Shown piece after piece: positions 54,985 to 64,000 of a stretch of 64,000 nt of DNA. The notes beneath the pieces were generated by a model that was given only the letters and a program-made list of their open reading frames with translations, ran no database searches and had not been told where the DNA came from. Source of the DNA: Polaribacter sp. HaHaR_3_91. GTDB lineage: Bacteria; Bacteroidota; Bacteroidia; Flavobacteriales; Flavobacteriaceae. The DNA is taken from the NCBI RefSeq assembly GCF_019278525.1, contig NZ_CP058986.1:1956001-2020000 (forward strand). Reading direction: 5' to 3'. Position 1 is the stretch's first letter; the number at the start of each line of letters is the position of its first letter. A program made the position numbers and the translations under genes.

Positions 54985-56442
54985 TTGAAAAAACAAACTA
55001 TAAATATTGTTTGGTTAAAACGAGATATTCGTTCACAAGATCACGAACCTTTGCATAAAGCAGAGAAATCAGGTGTTCCGTACAAAATAATTTATGTGTT
55101 TGAACCTTCAATTATTGAATATCCAGATACCAGTCCAAGACATTTAAAGTTTATTTATAATTCTATTAAAGCTTTAAACAATACCCTTAAACCTTTTAAC
55201 AGAAATGTAAGTGTTTTTTATGCGGAAGCGATGGAGGTATATCATCATTTGAATGAAGAATTCAATATACAAAATGTTTTTAGTTATCAAGAAAGTGGAA
55301 TTCAAATAACTTGGCAACGTGATAAAACAGTTAGCTCTTTCTTTAATCAAAATAAAATAGTTTGGCAAGAATTTCAGCGTGACGGTATTTTACGAGGTAT
55401 TAAAAATAGAGATAATTGGAATAAGCAATGGCATATCACCATGCATACTCCGGTAATTCAAAATAGGTATTCAATTTCTAAAGAAGCAGCGCTGAAACAT
55501 CCTTTTTTGTTACCTGAAGCATTGGAAAAAGCATGGAAAGAATATCCAAAACAATTTCAACCTGCAGGAGAACGAAATGCTTGGCATTATTTAAAATCGT
55601 TTGCAGCAGAAAGAGGCAAAAATTACCAAAAGCATATTTCAAAACCAACAGAAAGTAGGGTCTCTTGTAGTAGATTATCACCATATCTTGCTTGGGGAAA
55701 TATTACAATAAAGCAAGCTTTTCAGTTTGTAGGTACGCATCCTAATGGAACAAAAAACGATAAAGCATTTTCTGCAATGTTAACACGTTTGCACTGGCAT
55801 TGTCATTTTATTCAAAAGTTTGAGGTAGCATGCAGTTATGAAACGGCATGTATAAATAAAGGTTATGAATTATTAGCACATCAAAAGAATGAAACCTTTA
55901 TTAAAGCATGGAAAACAGGAATGACAGGTGTGCCTTTAGTTGATGCTTGTATGCGTGCCGTTGAACAAACAGGATGGATTAATTTTAGAATGCGAGCAAT
56001 GGTAGTTTCATTTTTAACACTCAATTTAGACCAAGATTGGCGAGATGGAGCCTACCATTTGGCAAGGCAATTTTTAGATTATGACCCAGGGATACATTAT
56101 CCGCAGTTTCAAATGCAAGCAGGCACTACAGGTATTAATACAATACGTTTATATAATCCTGTAAAGAATTCTCAAGAGCACGACCCTGAGGGAGTCTTTA
56201 TAAAAAAATGGATTCCAGAATTAAGAAATGTTCCAGTAGCATACATTCACGAACCTTGGAAAATGACAATCATGGAGCAAACGTTTTGTGGAGTTATAAT
56301 TGGTGAAAATTATCCATTACCCATTGTTAATTTGCAAGAAAGTGCGCAATTAGCTCGAGATAAAATATGGGGACATAAAAAGCATCCTGCAGTAGAAAAA
56401 GAAAAGAATCGCATTTTAAATATGCACGTAAATAGAAAATAA
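54985..56442 (+). CDS. Cryptochrome/deoxyribodipyrimidine photolyase family protein
   Basis: This 485-aa flavoprotein likely repairs UV photoproducts using blue light or acts as a light sensor. The N-terminal antenna domain starts [17 protein letters not shown]. The C-terminal FAD domain has [54 protein letters not shown], and [29 protein letters not shown]. The start codon is TTG, with no better ATG nearby. It differs from the typical class I CPD enzyme and resembles the Bacteroidota cryptochrome-like clade. It overlaps the flavin reductase start by 1 bp. Confidence 0.9.
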   Translation: MKKQTINIVWLKRDIRSQDHEPLHKAEKSGVPYKIIYVFEPSIIEYPDTSPRHLKFIYNSIKALNNTLKPFNRNVSVFYAEAMEVYHHLNEEFNIQNVFSYQESGIQITWQRDKTVSSFFNQNKIVWQEFQRDGILRGIKNRDNWNKQWHITMHTPVIQNRYSISKEAALKHPFLLPEALEKAWKEYPKQFQPAGERNAWHYLKSFAAERGKNYQKHISKPTESRVSCSRLSPYLAWGNITIKQAFQFVGTHPNGTKNDKAFSAMLTRLHWHCHFIQKFEVACSYETACINKGYELLAHQKNETFIKAWKTGMTGVPLVDACMRAVEQTGWINFRMRAMVVSFLTLNLDQDWRDGAYHLARQFLDYDPGIHYPQFQMQAGTTGINTIRLYNPVKNSQEHDPEGVFIKKWIPELRNVPVAYIHEPWKMTIMEQTFCGVIIGENYPLPIVNLQESAQLARDKIWGHKKHPAVEKEKNRILNMHVNRK

Positions 56443-57068
56443 TGATTTACAATAAACAAGATATAGAAGGATTTGACCGTGTTACTAAATTAAAAATCAT
56501 TAATTCGGTTACAGGTATAAAGCCAGCAAACCTTATAGGTACTATAAATAATAAAGGCCAAAGTAATTTAGCTATTTTTAGTTCTATAGTTCATTTAGGT
56601 AGTAGTCCTGCATTGTTAGGTTTTATTACAAGACCACAAACAGCAGAAGTAGGGCATACGTATGCTAATATTAAAGAGAATAAAGTCTATACAATCAATC
56701 ATATCCATCAAGGTTTTATAAAAAATGCGCATTATACATCAGCAAAGTTTGATACAAACACGTCTGAATTTAAACGCTGTAATCTTACTGAAGAATATAT
56801 GGAAGATTTTAAGGCGCCATTTGTAAAAGAAAGTAACTTTAAAATAGGAATGCGCTTTGTAGAAGCTATTGATATAAAACATAACGGCACCAAATTAATT
56901 ATAGGAGAAATAGAACAGTTAATTTTTCCAGATGATGCTATCGTAGATGGTGATATTGATTTAGAAGCTACCGAAAGTATTGGTATTTCTGGCTTAAATA
57001 GTTATTATTCCCTAAAAAAGATAGCAAAGCATCCTTATGTAAGAATAGATGAAGTTCCTGAATTATAA
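56442..57068 (+). CDS. Flavin reductase-like FMN-binding protein
   Basis: This 208-aa protein has a split-barrel FMN-binding fold: [41 protein letters not shown] and [17 protein letters not shown]. It belongs to the flavin reductase/nitroreductase-like group that transfers electrons to or from flavin. Overlap with the photolyase gene and the next two genes points to a flavin-related role in the photolyase cluster, perhaps supply or reduction of the cofactor (inferred). Confidence 0.85.
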   Translation: MIYNKQDIEGFDRVTKLKIINSVTGIKPANLIGTINNKGQSNLAIFSSIVHLGSSPALLGFITRPQTAEVGHTYANIKENKVYTINHIHQGFIKNAHYTSAKFDTNTSEFKRCNLTEEYMEDFKAPFVKESNFKIGMRFVEAIDIKHNGTKLIIGEIEQLIFPDDAIVDGDIDLEATESIGISGLNSYYSLKKIAKHPYVRIDEVPEL

Positions 57069-57070
57069 GA

Positions 57071-57199
57071 ATGAAAAAACAACATCTTCCTGAAAAAATA
57101 TGTATCGTTTGTGAACGACCATTTACATGGCGTAAAAAATGGGAAAAGAATTGGGAAGCTGTAAAGTATTGTAGTGAACGTTGTAGAAGAAATAAATGA
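57071..57199 (+). CDS. DUF2256 zinc-ribbon-like small protein
   Basis: This 42-aa protein has two CxxC pairs: [16 protein letters not shown] and [11 protein letters not shown]. It is the very conserved DUF2256 family, nearly always found with photolyase-type genes. It starts 2 bp after the flavin reductase stop and overlaps the next gene by 4 bp (ATGA), so it is translated together with it. It probably binds zinc. Confidence 0.85.
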   Translation: MKKQHLPEKICIVCERPFTWRKKWEKNWEAVKYCSERCRRNK

Positions 57200-58677
57200 A
57201 AACAATCAATTTAATATTTCCGCATCAATTATTTGAAGAATCTCCAATTTTTCAAGTAGATGCACCTGTCTATTTAATAGAAGAATATTTATTTTTTAAG
57301 GAGTATTCTTTTCATAAACAGAAAATAGCATTTCATAGAGCTACCATGAAACGGTATGCTGATTTTCTTCAGAAAGAAAAAAATATTGATGTACATTATA
57401 TTGAAGCAATAACATATACTTCCGATATTAGAGAATTGATTCCTGCTTTAAAGCAAAAAGGAATTGAGCATATTAACTATATAGACCCAACAGATAATTG
57501 GCTTTATAAAAGAATAGAAAAAGTGTGCTTAGAACATAATATAACTTCTACAATTTATGATTCTCCTCTGTTTTTAAACTCAAAAGAAGAGTTGCAAGTT
57601 TTCTTTAGAAAGGATAAAAAGAAATACCATCAAACAACTTTTTATACCGATCAAAGGAAAAAACGAAATATTCTTTTAGAACCCGATGGAAAACCAACAG
57701 GAGGAAAATGGACTTTTGATACCGAAAACCGAAAGAAATATCCAGCTAAAAAAACACCACCGTCAATTCAGTTTCCTAATGTTGATGCATATTTTAAAGA
57801 AGCACAGCAGTATGTGAATACTCATTTTTCAAAGAATTTAGGGGATTTAACAAATTACGCTTTATATCCAACTGATTTTAAAACGAGTAAAAATTGGTTA
57901 CATCAGTTTTTTGAACAGCGCTTTATTGAGTTTGGGGTGTATGAAGATGCTATTGTTGCTGAAAATTCAATATTAAATCATAGCGTGTTAACACCAATGC
58001 TTAATGTTGGTTTAATAACGCCTAAATATATAGTTGATGCTTGTTTGTTATTTGCAGAAGAAAATAATATTCCTATTAATTCTACAGAAGGGTTTATAAG
58101 GCAAATTATCGGATGGCGAGAATTTATAAGAGGTATTTACGAAGCGAGAGGAAGTGAAGAAAGGACTACCAATTTTTGGAAATTTACAAAGAAGATTCCG
58201 AAATCGTTTTACGACGGAACTACAGGTATAGCTCCAATTGATCAGACGATTAAAAAAGTATTAAAAACAGGATATTGTAATCATATAGAACGTTTAATGG
58301 TGTTAGGTAATTTTATGATGTTAAGTGAATTTGATCCAGATGAGGTATACAAATGGTTTATGGAATTATTTATAGATGCTTATGATTGGGTAATGGTGAC
58401 TAATATTTACGGAATGAGTCAGTTTGCAGATGGAGGTTTAATAGCTACGAAGCCTTATATAAGTGGTAGTAATTATCTTATGAAAATGAGTAATTATAAA
58501 AAGGGAGAATGGCAAGCAACTTGGGATGGTCTTTTTTGGCGTTTTATGAATACACATCGTGATTTCTTTTTGTCGAACCCAAGATTAGGGATGTTAGTGC
58601 GTATGTTTGATAAAATGCCTTTAGAAAAACAAGAATTACATATTAAAAATGCTGAGAGGTATCTTTTAAAACTTTAA
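57196..58677 (+). CDS. Cryptochrome/photolyase family protein (PhrB-like, FeS ligands not seen)
   Basis: This 493-aa protein is of the bacterial (6-4) photolyase/PhrB clade. N-terminal [13 protein letters not shown], a [19 protein letters not shown] antenna segment, [15 protein letters not shown], and C-terminal [35 protein letters not shown] and [20 protein letters not shown] are its hallmarks. PhrB relatives usually carry four Cys for a [4Fe-4S] cluster. Here the segment after YISGS ([20 protein letters not shown]) has no Cys, so the cluster is probably absent. It is coupled to DUF2256 by overlap and is the last gene of this operon. Confidence 0.88.
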   Translation: MKTINLIFPHQLFEESPIFQVDAPVYLIEEYLFFKEYSFHKQKIAFHRATMKRYADFLQKEKNIDVHYIEAITYTSDIRELIPALKQKGIEHINYIDPTDNWLYKRIEKVCLEHNITSTIYDSPLFLNSKEELQVFFRKDKKKYHQTTFYTDQRKKRNILLEPDGKPTGGKWTFDTENRKKYPAKKTPPSIQFPNVDAYFKEAQQYVNTHFSKNLGDLTNYALYPTDFKTSKNWLHQFFEQRFIEFGVYEDAIVAENSILNHSVLTPMLNVGLITPKYIVDACLLFAEENNIPINSTEGFIRQIIGWREFIRGIYEARGSEERTTNFWKFTKKIPKSFYDGTTGIAPIDQTIKKVLKTGYCNHIERLMVLGNFMMLSEFDPDEVYKWFMELFIDAYDWVMVTNIYGMSQFADGGLIATKPYISGSNYLMKMSNYKKGEWQATWDGLFWRFMNTHRDFFLSNPRLGMLVRMFDKMPLEKQELHIKNAERYLLKL

Positions 58678-58798
58678 AAAAGTCATATAGAGAAAGGAAA
58701 AAATATTGCTTACAATAGTAATAGTTATATTGGTATAGGTTTATTTTTTTTAAGGAATGCTAAATAAATATACTCAATAATTTAATTTTAAAAAAAAT

Positions 58799-59290
58799 AT
58801 GGAACAATTAGTTATTTTTGATAGTAATACAAATCGTAATGCTGATAATTGGAAGATTATTAATGATGCCGTAATGGGGGGTAAGTCGTCTGGATTATTT
58901 TCTTTAAAAGAAAATGGTAATTGTGTTTTTAGTGGAACTGTGTCTTTAGAAAATAATGGCGGATTTTCTTTGTTGAGGAATCGTTTTGATAAAATAGTAC
59001 CGAACAAATATTCTAAAGTTATTATTAGAGTTAAAGGAGACGGAAAAAGATATCAATTTAGAATAAGAAGTAAAGTAACAGATGATCATGTTTATATCGC
59101 TTTTTTTGAAACGTCTAATGAATGGGAAGAAATTGAAATATTGTTATCAGATATGTATCCTACCTTTAGAGGTAATAAATTACAAAAACCAAATTATAGT
59201 AAAGAGAGTCTAGAAGAATTAGCTTTTTTAATTGGTAATAAAAAGGCTGAAGGTTTTAAGTTAGAAATAGAGGCTGTTATTTTAGAATAA
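58799..59290 (+). CDS. CIA30-family protein
   Basis: This 163-aa soluble protein is of the CIA30/NADH-dehydrogenase intermediate-associated 30 kDa type: ADNWKIINDAVMGGKSSGLF, FSGTVSLENNGGFSLLRNR, RVKGDGKRYQFRIRSK and SDMYPTFRGNKL. In bacteria these are carbohydrate-binding-like jelly rolls, often found in photolyase clusters. It starts 121 bp after the photolyase, a gap in which I see no feature, and ends in a terminator hairpin. Confidence 0.85.
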   Translation: MEQLVIFDSNTNRNADNWKIINDAVMGGKSSGLFSLKENGNCVFSGTVSLENNGGFSLLRNRFDKIVPNKYSKVIIRVKGDGKRYQFRIRSKVTDDHVYIAFFETSNEWEEIEILLSDMYPTFRGNKLQKPNYSKESLEELAFLIGNKKAEGFKLEIEAVILE

Positions 59291-59307
59291 TAACAGCCTT
59301 ATTTTTT
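59271..59307 (+). terminator. Terminator overlapping the CIA30 stop codon
   Basis: The stem AGGCTGTTATT / AATAACAGCCT (59271-59281, 59289-59299) is followed by TATTTTTT. The stop codon lies at the start of the right arm. Confidence 0.7.
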
Positions 59308-59327
59308 ATCGTTTTGTTGAGGTTCAA

Positions 59328-60011
59328 TTATATTTTAAACGATACAATACCGCAATCCATTTCAAATATTTGACCAGAAAAAGAAGCTGCATTGTCAGAT
59401 AATAAGAATTCAGCGGTTGCAGCTACTTCCTTGGGATTTAAAAATCTTTTTAAAGGATGTCTTTCTGTTATTTTTTCAATCATTTTATCATTTCTTAATA
59501 ATTTAGAAGACAATTCTGTATCTGTTATGGTTGGTGCAATTGCATTAACTCTAATTGTTGGAGCCAATTCAGCACCTAATGATTTAACCAAACCTTCTAC
59601 CGCAGATTTAGAGGTTGCAATACTTGCGTGAAATGGCATTCCTAACTTAGAGGCAACAGTGCTAAATAATAATATGGATGGATTAATTCCTTTTTTTAAT
59701 TGTGGTAAATATTTTTGAATCGCTTTTACGGCTCCTAAAACATTAATTTCAAAATCGTCTCTAAAATCACTTAATTTTAATCTAGAGATAGGTTTTAAAT
59801 TAATACTACCAGGGCAATAAACAAGACTGTCAACATTAGCCAAATCTGGTAATTCGTCAGTAAGTATATCGCAATTAAAATGTGTTAAATTAGGGTGTTC
59901 ATCTTCGAGTTTTGTTCTACTTATATTTATAACCTTGTTTTTATCCAAAAGTGAATTTACTATTTCGTGGCCAATACCTTTGCTTCCGCCTATTATTAAT
60001 ATATTTTTCAT
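59328..60011 (-). CDS. SDR-family protein with an altered catalytic Tyr
   Basis: This 227-aa short-chain dehydrogenase fold has an N-terminal Rossmann motif IIGGSKGIGHEI and a D..N..G core (VDSLVYCPG). The Ser strand is SILLFSTVASKLG. The catalytic segment reads HASIATSKSAVEGL, so the position of the usual Tyr in YxxxK is Ile while the Lys remains. The C-terminus (SFSGQIFEMDCG) is typical. It may bind NAD(P) without classic oxidoreductase activity. It is divergent from the FAD oxidoreductase, with a shared intergenic operator. Confidence 0.85.
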   Translation of the reverse strand: MKNILIIGGSKGIGHEIVNSLLDKNKVINISRTKLEDEHPNLTHFNCDILTDELPDLANVDSLVYCPGSINLKPISRLKLSDFRDDFEINVLGAVKAIQKYLPQLKKGINPSILLFSTVASKLGMPFHASIATSKSAVEGLVKSLGAELAPTIRVNAIAPTITDTELSSKLLRNDKMIEKITERHPLKRFLNPKEVAATAEFLLSDNAASFSGQIFEMDCGIVSFKI

Positions 60012-60047
60012 TATTTCTTTTTTTAAATAAATACGTATAAATTATTC

Positions 60048-60104
60048 TTGTATTACAACAAAAATACATAATTTTGTTTAATACTTTTTATTAAAAGTTA
60101 AACA
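60048..60104 (+). promoter_or_regulatory. Divergent promoters and light-cluster operator, site 2
   Basis: The plus-strand promoter has TTG (60048-60050) 18 bp before TAATTTTG (60069-60076). A minus-strand -7 element TATTTTTG lies at 60066-60059. The inverted repeat TGTTTAA-N16-TTAAACA (60075-60104) starts within the plus -7 element and runs into the leader, fitting repression. The same arms and gap occur at 53944-53973. Confidence 0.55.
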
Positions 60105-60114
60105 AAATAAAGAT

Positions 60115-61365
60115 ATGAAGAAAGAAGATCATAAAATATATATCATTGGTGCGGGTATTAGTGGTTTAATAGCAGCTACTGTACTTGAACAAAATGGGTA
60201 TTCTCCTACGATCATAGAAGTTACAGATAGTGTTGGAGGAAGGGTGAAAACAGATTTGATAGATGGTTATCAATTAGATCATGGTTTTCAAGTCTTACTT
60301 ACAGCGTATCCTGCAGCTCAAAAATATCTTGATTTTAAATCTTTAGAATTACAATATTTTTTACCAGGTGCCACTATTTTTAAAAACGGAACGCAAACCA
60401 CTTTAGGAGATCCTTTTAGAGATATATCGTTACTTTTTTCAACTTTATTTTCTGGTATAGGCAATTTTTCTGATAAAATTAAAATATTAAAACTGAATAA
60501 GAAGCTGAAGCAAAAAACGATGTCAGAAATATTTTCTTGCAAAGAGCAATCTACATGGTCATATTTAGAAGAGTTTGGTTTTTCTTTTAGGATGATAAAT
60601 GATTTCTTTACCCCATTTTTTAGCGGGATTTTTCTTGAAAACAAATTAGAGACATCTAGTAGAATGTTCGAATTTGTCTATAAAATGTTTCAGGAAGGTT
60701 ATGCTGCTTTACCCAAAAAGGGTATTGGAGAAATTCCTAATCAATTATATAGAAACTTAAAGAGAACTACTTTTAAGTTTGATACTAAAGTAGTTTCAAT
60801 AAAAGAAAGGAAAATAACTTTGGATAATAATACAATATTAGAAAGTAATTTTACAATATTGGCTACAGAAGCGCATGGTTTAATTCCTAATATGAAACAT
60901 CAAAAAATGGCATGGAGCTCTTGCGATACATTCTATTTTGAAATCGAAACTCGAACTATTAAAAAACCTTTAATCGGTCTTATTCCTAAAAAAGGCACTT
61001 TGATAAATAACATTTTTTATCATACAAGTTTAAAAACAACTAAGCATTCAAATAAAGAATTACTTTCTGTTACTGTGGTTGACAATCAAAATTTATCAAA
61101 GAAGGTACTTCTTGAGCGTGTACAAATAGAATTAAAGAAATATTGCAATATTGATGTTGTAAGATTTATAAATCAATATAGTATACCTTTTGCTTTACCA
61201 AAATTAAGCAATTTAAAATACGAAATGGCACCATCAGAAACAAGATTAACGCGAGGAGTTTTTTTGGCCGGAGACACATTATTAAACGGTTCGTTAAATG
61301 CAGCTATCATTTCCGGAGAAAAAGCTGCACTAGGAGTTATAGAAACGATATCAAACATGCCTTAA
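60115..61365 (+). CDS. NAD(P)/FAD-dependent amine-oxidase-like protein
   Basis: This 416-aa flavoprotein has the N-terminal dinucleotide motif IIGAGISGLIAATVLEQNG, then a typical VGGRVKTD motif. The C-terminal FAD motif is GVFLAGDTLLNGSLNAAIISGEKAA. It resembles carotenoid-type or UV-cluster FAD oxidoreductases that accompany photolyase genes; the substrate is unknown. It starts directly after the operator and is divergent from the SDR gene. The 232 bp after it hold no gene or clear terminator that I can see. Confidence 0.88.
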   Translation: MKKEDHKIYIIGAGISGLIAATVLEQNGYSPTIIEVTDSVGGRVKTDLIDGYQLDHGFQVLLTAYPAAQKYLDFKSLELQYFLPGATIFKNGTQTTLGDPFRDISLLFSTLFSGIGNFSDKIKILKLNKKLKQKTMSEIFSCKEQSTWSYLEEFGFSFRMINDFFTPFFSGIFLENKLETSSRMFEFVYKMFQEGYAALPKKGIGEIPNQLYRNLKRTTFKFDTKVVSIKERKITLDNNTILESNFTILATEAHGLIPNMKHQKMAWSSCDTFYFEIETRTIKKPLIGLIPKKGTLINNIFYHTSLKTTKHSNKELLSVTVVDNQNLSKKVLLERVQIELKKYCNIDVVRFINQYSIPFALPKLSNLKYEMAPSETRLTRGVFLAGDTLLNGSLNAAIISGEKAALGVIETISNMP

Positions 61366-61597
61366 TATTTATATCTGTGATAATTTTATTAACCACGTTT
61401 AATCTTTTAACTACAATATTTAGACTTAAATGTTATCAACTTTATATCTAAATTGAAGTATCCCTGTTTGATCACTTGCTGAATCTTAATCTATTATAAT
61501 CAATCTATTAAGGTTTTTGATGGAGTTCAAAAAAGACTGATTTAAAATATAATAATAATTAAATATATAGCAATTGCAAAGAAAATTTCTTTTGATT

Positions 61598-62056
61598 TTA
61601 TAGTTGATTATTTGGTTTTAACGTTTTCGTTTTTAATAAAATTATGGTCATAAAGCCTAATGGAAGTACAATTAATAGCCAACCGGTAATGCCGCAAATC
61701 AATTCAAAAAATAAACGCTTTATGGTATCTAAAAAAGAGACATTAAAAGCTGTTTTAATTTCTTCTACTGTTAATAAAGTATGATTGGTATTCATAATGC
61801 TTTCACCAATATGTATAAACGGTAAGAATAACATAAACTGTAATGGAGTTGCTATAAAGTTTACTGCAATCATAATTGGTAAATTCAATTTAAATTTAAT
61901 TGAAACATATGTGAGTATTATAGTTGTTATACCATAAAAAGGAATAATAGTAATAAGAAGACTAATGATAATTGCTTTTAATATCGATTTCCAATGCAAC
62001 CCTTGTTGAAAAGGTGCTTTAATTTTTTGAAAGATCTTTTTAAAATTTAATTGCAT
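61598..62056 (-). CDS. DUF2062 membrane protein
   Basis: This 152-aa inner-membrane protein fits DUF2062. An amphipathic start is followed by several hydrophobic helices (ILKAIIISLLITIIPFYGI, LNLPIMIAVNFIATPLQFMLFLPF, LICGITGWLLIVLPLGFMTIIL). The TPLQ motif after a helix with Asn is characteristic. DUF2062 proteins are linked to lipid or glycolipid biosynthesis in some genomes, but no role is shown. It appears to be a single gene. Confidence 0.85.
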   Translation of the reverse strand: MQLNFKKIFQKIKAPFQQGLHWKSILKAIIISLLITIIPFYGITTIILTYVSIKFKLNLPIMIAVNFIATPLQFMLFLPFIHIGESIMNTNHTLLTVEEIKTAFNVSFLDTIKRLFFELICGITGWLLIVLPLGFMTIILLKTKTLKPNNQL

Positions 62057-62122
62057 TGTAAAAATTTTAGTATTGTTTTATTATATAGACTTAATTATTT
62101 AGATTACTTACACTTTTTAGTT

Positions 62123-62160
62123 AAAAAAAAACCAAGATAAAATACGATATCTTGGTTTTA
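62123..62160 (-). terminator. Terminator of the YceI gene
   Basis: The stem AAAACCAAGATA / TATCTTGGTTTT (62128-62139, 62148-62159) with an 8-base loop has a T run of nine on the minus strand. Confidence 0.8.
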
Positions 62161-62195
62161 ATTATAATTAATAATACGATCTTCTTAGGAAGTTA

Positions 62196-62741
62196 TTAAT
62201 AATTTGCTTCAACAGTTACTTCCACAGTTTTAGAAATGTTTGTTGAAGGTTTTCCTTTTTCAAAAGCCACTTCATAATCTGCCAATGTAATATTGAATTT
62301 AGAAGTAAGATTAATTTTACCTTCAGCTATTGTAAATTTTACATTTTCAGTTATTGGTTTACTAACACCGTTAATAGTTAAGTTGCCTTTTACTTTGGCA
62401 GTATAAGTACCATTTTTACTAAACTTTATAGCTTCAACATTAACTACTTTTCCTATTAATTTTGCTTTAGGATTTGCTTTTGTATTTAAAAATTTTTTAC
62501 TGTTAAAATGTTTTTGCATTAAAGATTTTTCAAATTCAAAACTTTGCATTGGTACAGAAAATACAATATCACCAGTACTTGGATCTATGGTGCTTACGGC
62601 TTTATAATTATTGGCTTCAATATCTTCTGCTGGTGTTGTAGAGAAAAATTTCATGTGGGTATTAGCACTTACTTGTTTTTGAGCAAATGCAGTTAAAGAA
62701 ATGGCTATTACTGCGACGATTGTTAAAAATGATTTTTTCAT
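62196..62741 (-). CDS. YceI-family periplasmic protein
   Basis: This 181-aa exported protein has a signal peptide (IVAVIAISLTAFAQ). The YceI-like lipocalin fold binds isoprenoid chains in known members: TGDIVFSVPMQSFEFEKSLMQKHF, then FSKNGTYTAKVKGNLTINGVSKP and KINLTSKFNITLADYEV. It lies 59 bp downstream of the OB-fold gene on the same strand. Confidence 0.9.
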   Translation of the reverse strand: MKKSFLTIVAVIAISLTAFAQKQVSANTHMKFFSTTPAEDIEANNYKAVSTIDPSTGDIVFSVPMQSFEFEKSLMQKHFNSKKFLNTKANPKAKLIGKVVNVEAIKFSKNGTYTAKVKGNLTINGVSKPITENVKFTIAEGKINLTSKFNITLADYEVAFEKGKPSTNISKTVEVTVEANY

Positions 62742-62800
62742 GTTATTAGAATTTAATTTTAATTATTATTTGTTTGAATTATTTTGTAGTTACTCTTAAT

Positions 62801-63268
62801 TTATTTTGTGATAACATCACACTTTTCAAGTATCACGTTTTCGTACATATCTAAATCAGCATCAAATGCTGCTCCAGATCGTATTACACCTTTTACGGTG
62901 ATTTTGTCACCAATTTTAATGTTTAAAGTATGTGAGTTAGTTTCTGCTGTGAATGTGCAACTTACACCTGCTTTATCTGAGTCAGATTTTAATAGAATAA
63001 CTTTTTGTTTATTGAAGTCTTCAGAAATTTTAGCAACAATACCTTTAATTTCAAGCACTTTAGAGTTGCCTTCTTCGTCTAAGTATTTATTGTTTGCTTT
63101 TTGTGAATCTGTTAGATATTCATTTACAATTTCACTTGCATTATAGCTGAAATCTGTAGTAGTGTTTTGAACATCTCTGTGAGGTTGAAAGAATAGTACT
63201 GCAGCTATTATACCTGCAATTACAATTCCTAGACCTAAGGCGATAATTATTTTTTTCTTAATACTCAT
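62801..63268 (-). CDS. OB-fold membrane-anchored protein (tRNA_anti-like)
   Basis: This 155-aa protein has an N-terminal transmembrane anchor (IIIALGLGIVIAGIIAAVLFF). A periplasmic OB-fold-like domain follows: VLEIKGIVAKISEDFNKQKVILLKS, then LNIKIGDKITVKGVIRSG with GAAFDADLDMYENVILEKC. It resembles the tRNA_anti-like family of Bacteroidota. It is in one line with the zinc-finger gene, the sigma factor and YceI, so it may be part of a stress-response unit. Confidence 0.8.
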   Translation of the reverse strand: MSIKKKIIIALGLGIVIAGIIAAVLFFQPHRDVQNTTTDFSYNASEIVNEYLTDSQKANNKYLDEEGNSKVLEIKGIVAKISEDFNKQKVILLKSDSDKAGVSCTFTAETNSHTLNIKIGDKITVKGVIRSGAAFDADLDMYENVILEKCDVITK

Positions 63269-63341
63269 TTTATATCCTATTTTTTGGGTTACAATAGAAT
63301 AGACTCTGAGTTTTAATTTACTGACAAAAAAAAATTAAAAA

Positions 63342-63623
63342 TTATTGTTTTTTTATTTTTTCGAGGATTTTAGATTTCCTATCTGCTGAGAGTTGAACCT
63401 TGTTATGAGGCTGTTTTTGGTTATATAACTTAACTACAGCTTGGTCTAAAAATTTTGATTGTTCTTCATAAGCTTTGCATGTTTTGCAGATAGATTTGTG
63501 CAATTTTAATTTCGTTTTTTCTATTACCGATAATTTAGAAAACGTTTTTTTATCTATTAACTCAACTGTCTTTTTACAAGAGTTGGTTAATTTATTCAAT
63601 ATTCTGGGTATTGTATTCTTCAT
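63342..63623 (-). CDS. Small zinc-finger protein, possible anti-sigma factor
   Basis: This 93-aa basic protein has a Cys at 16 and a later HKSICKTCKAYEEQ motif (HxxxCxxC), the zinc-binding pattern of ZAS-type anti-sigma factors. It follows an ECF-like sigma factor gene by 15 bp, the usual order for a sigma/anti-sigma pair. No transmembrane segment is present, so it would be cytosolic and may inhibit the upstream sigma factor directly. Confidence 0.65.
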   Translation of the reverse strand: MKNTIPRILNKLTNSCKKTVELIDKKTFSKLSVIEKTKLKLHKSICKTCKAYEEQSKFLDQAVVKLYNQKQPHNKVQLSADRKSKILEKIKKQ

Positions 63624-63638
63624 TTAATTATCTCTTTA

Positions 63639-64000
63639 TCAAGCCCAATTAGTTTCTAAACACTCTTTTAGCAAAAGTTTGGCTCTGTGTATTATCTGCC
63701 AATAATTAGACACAGTTACACCCAAATCCTGACAAATTTCATCGGTCTTTTTACCCGTTAAATATTTTGAAGTGATGGCAACATTCCACTTTTTCGGTAA
63801 ACCACTAATGCAATTTGCAAAAACTCCATTAAAATTTTCATTATCTAATAAATGTTCCTCATTATCCCAAATTGGGTCTACTTTTCTATCTTTCCAACTA
63901 TTGGTTTCATCAAATAAGTCATCGGATAATTGAAAACCTTCTTTTTCAGAAATTTTAAATTCATGCTTTTTAATTTTAGCATTTTTTCGATAAAAGTCTA
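63639..64000 (-). CDS. ECF-type RNA polymerase sigma factor (5' end outside window)
   Basis: The frame is open to the window edge and ends with TGA at 63641-63639. It encodes about 119 residues of the C-terminal part. After an acidic linker comes region 4: NCISGLPKKWNVAITSKYLTG, then KTDEICQDLGVTVSNYW and IIHRAKLLLKECLE, the helix-turn-helix that binds the -35/-33 element. Region 2 is outside the window. It is followed by the small zinc-finger protein that may act as its anti-sigma factor. Confidence 0.85.
   Translation of the reverse strand, partial: DFYRKNAKIKKHEFKISEKEGFQLSDDLFDETNSWKDRKVDPIWDNEEHLLDNENFNGVFANCISGLPKKWNVAITSKYLTGKKTDEICQDLGVTVSNYWQIIHRAKLLLKECLETNWA

Noticed and set aside
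61366..61597. Hidden gene between the FAD oxidoreductase and DUF2062
   Set aside because: The stretch has stops in all frames at short distance and no clear hairpin or promoter.

Overview
The window is AT-rich DNA with SusC/SusD-type outer-membrane genes, TAnnTTTG promoter elements and families typical of Flavobacteriaceae (Lacal_2735, DUF2452, TIGR03643). It therefore looks like a chromosomal segment of a marine-type flavobacterium. The species cannot be fixed from the sequence alone.

Layout. (1) 1-9.9 kb: the end of a LytS-type histidine kinase, then a secreted zinc metalloprotease, a SusC/SusD pair and two surface lipoproteins, which together look like a peptide or protein scavenging unit. 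(2) 10.1 kb: a YchJ-like gene. (3) 10.7-53.8 kb: a 43-kb island of 36 genes and one gene remnant, mostly of unknown or poorly characterised families. It holds four large leucine-rich-repeat proteins, a 1668-aa DUF4132-type protein, two DUF1444-like paralogues, SUKH/SMI1-type proteins, an endonuclease V next to two divergent AlkB-like 2OG-Fe(II) dioxygenase candidates, a DUF2314-ankyrin protein, a propeller-like protein, a vWA protein with a coiled-coil partner, an adenylosuccinate-synthetase paralogue, an 829-aa protein of unknown family, a DUF1266 protein, a TPR protein, a TPR histidine kinase with a LuxR-type response regulator, and a TssD/Hcp-like protein. (4) 54.0-61.4 kb: a light/UV-associated cluster with two cryptochrome/photolyase proteins, a flavin reductase, DUF2256, TIGR03643, CIA30, an SDR and an FAD oxidoreductase. 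(5) 61.6-64.0 kb: DUF2062, YceI, an OB-fold protein, a small zinc-finger protein and the end of an ECF sigma factor.

The main result is that the island appears to be one regulon. I find 13 copies of a 48-bp module: a 20-bp near-palindrome (idealised TATCAC-N8-GTGATA), then 20 bp, then a TAnnTTTG-type -7 element. The spacing is identical in all 13. They precede 13 inferred transcription units that together contain every gene from 10716 to 53748, and I see no copy at the flanking genes. The operator centre lies about 40 bp upstream of the expected transcription start, as for an activator. The two-component pair at 49029-51637 is the only evident regulator inside the island and is the natural candidate.

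The gene content (vWA, DUF4132, LRR, TPR, immunity-type SUKH proteins and nucleic-acid or purine enzymes) resembles known bacterial conflict or stress systems. I see no MoxR ATPase, toxin or secretion machinery here, so its function is open. The light cluster has its own candidate operator, TGTTTAA-N16-TTAAACA, found at 53944-53973 and 60075-60104.
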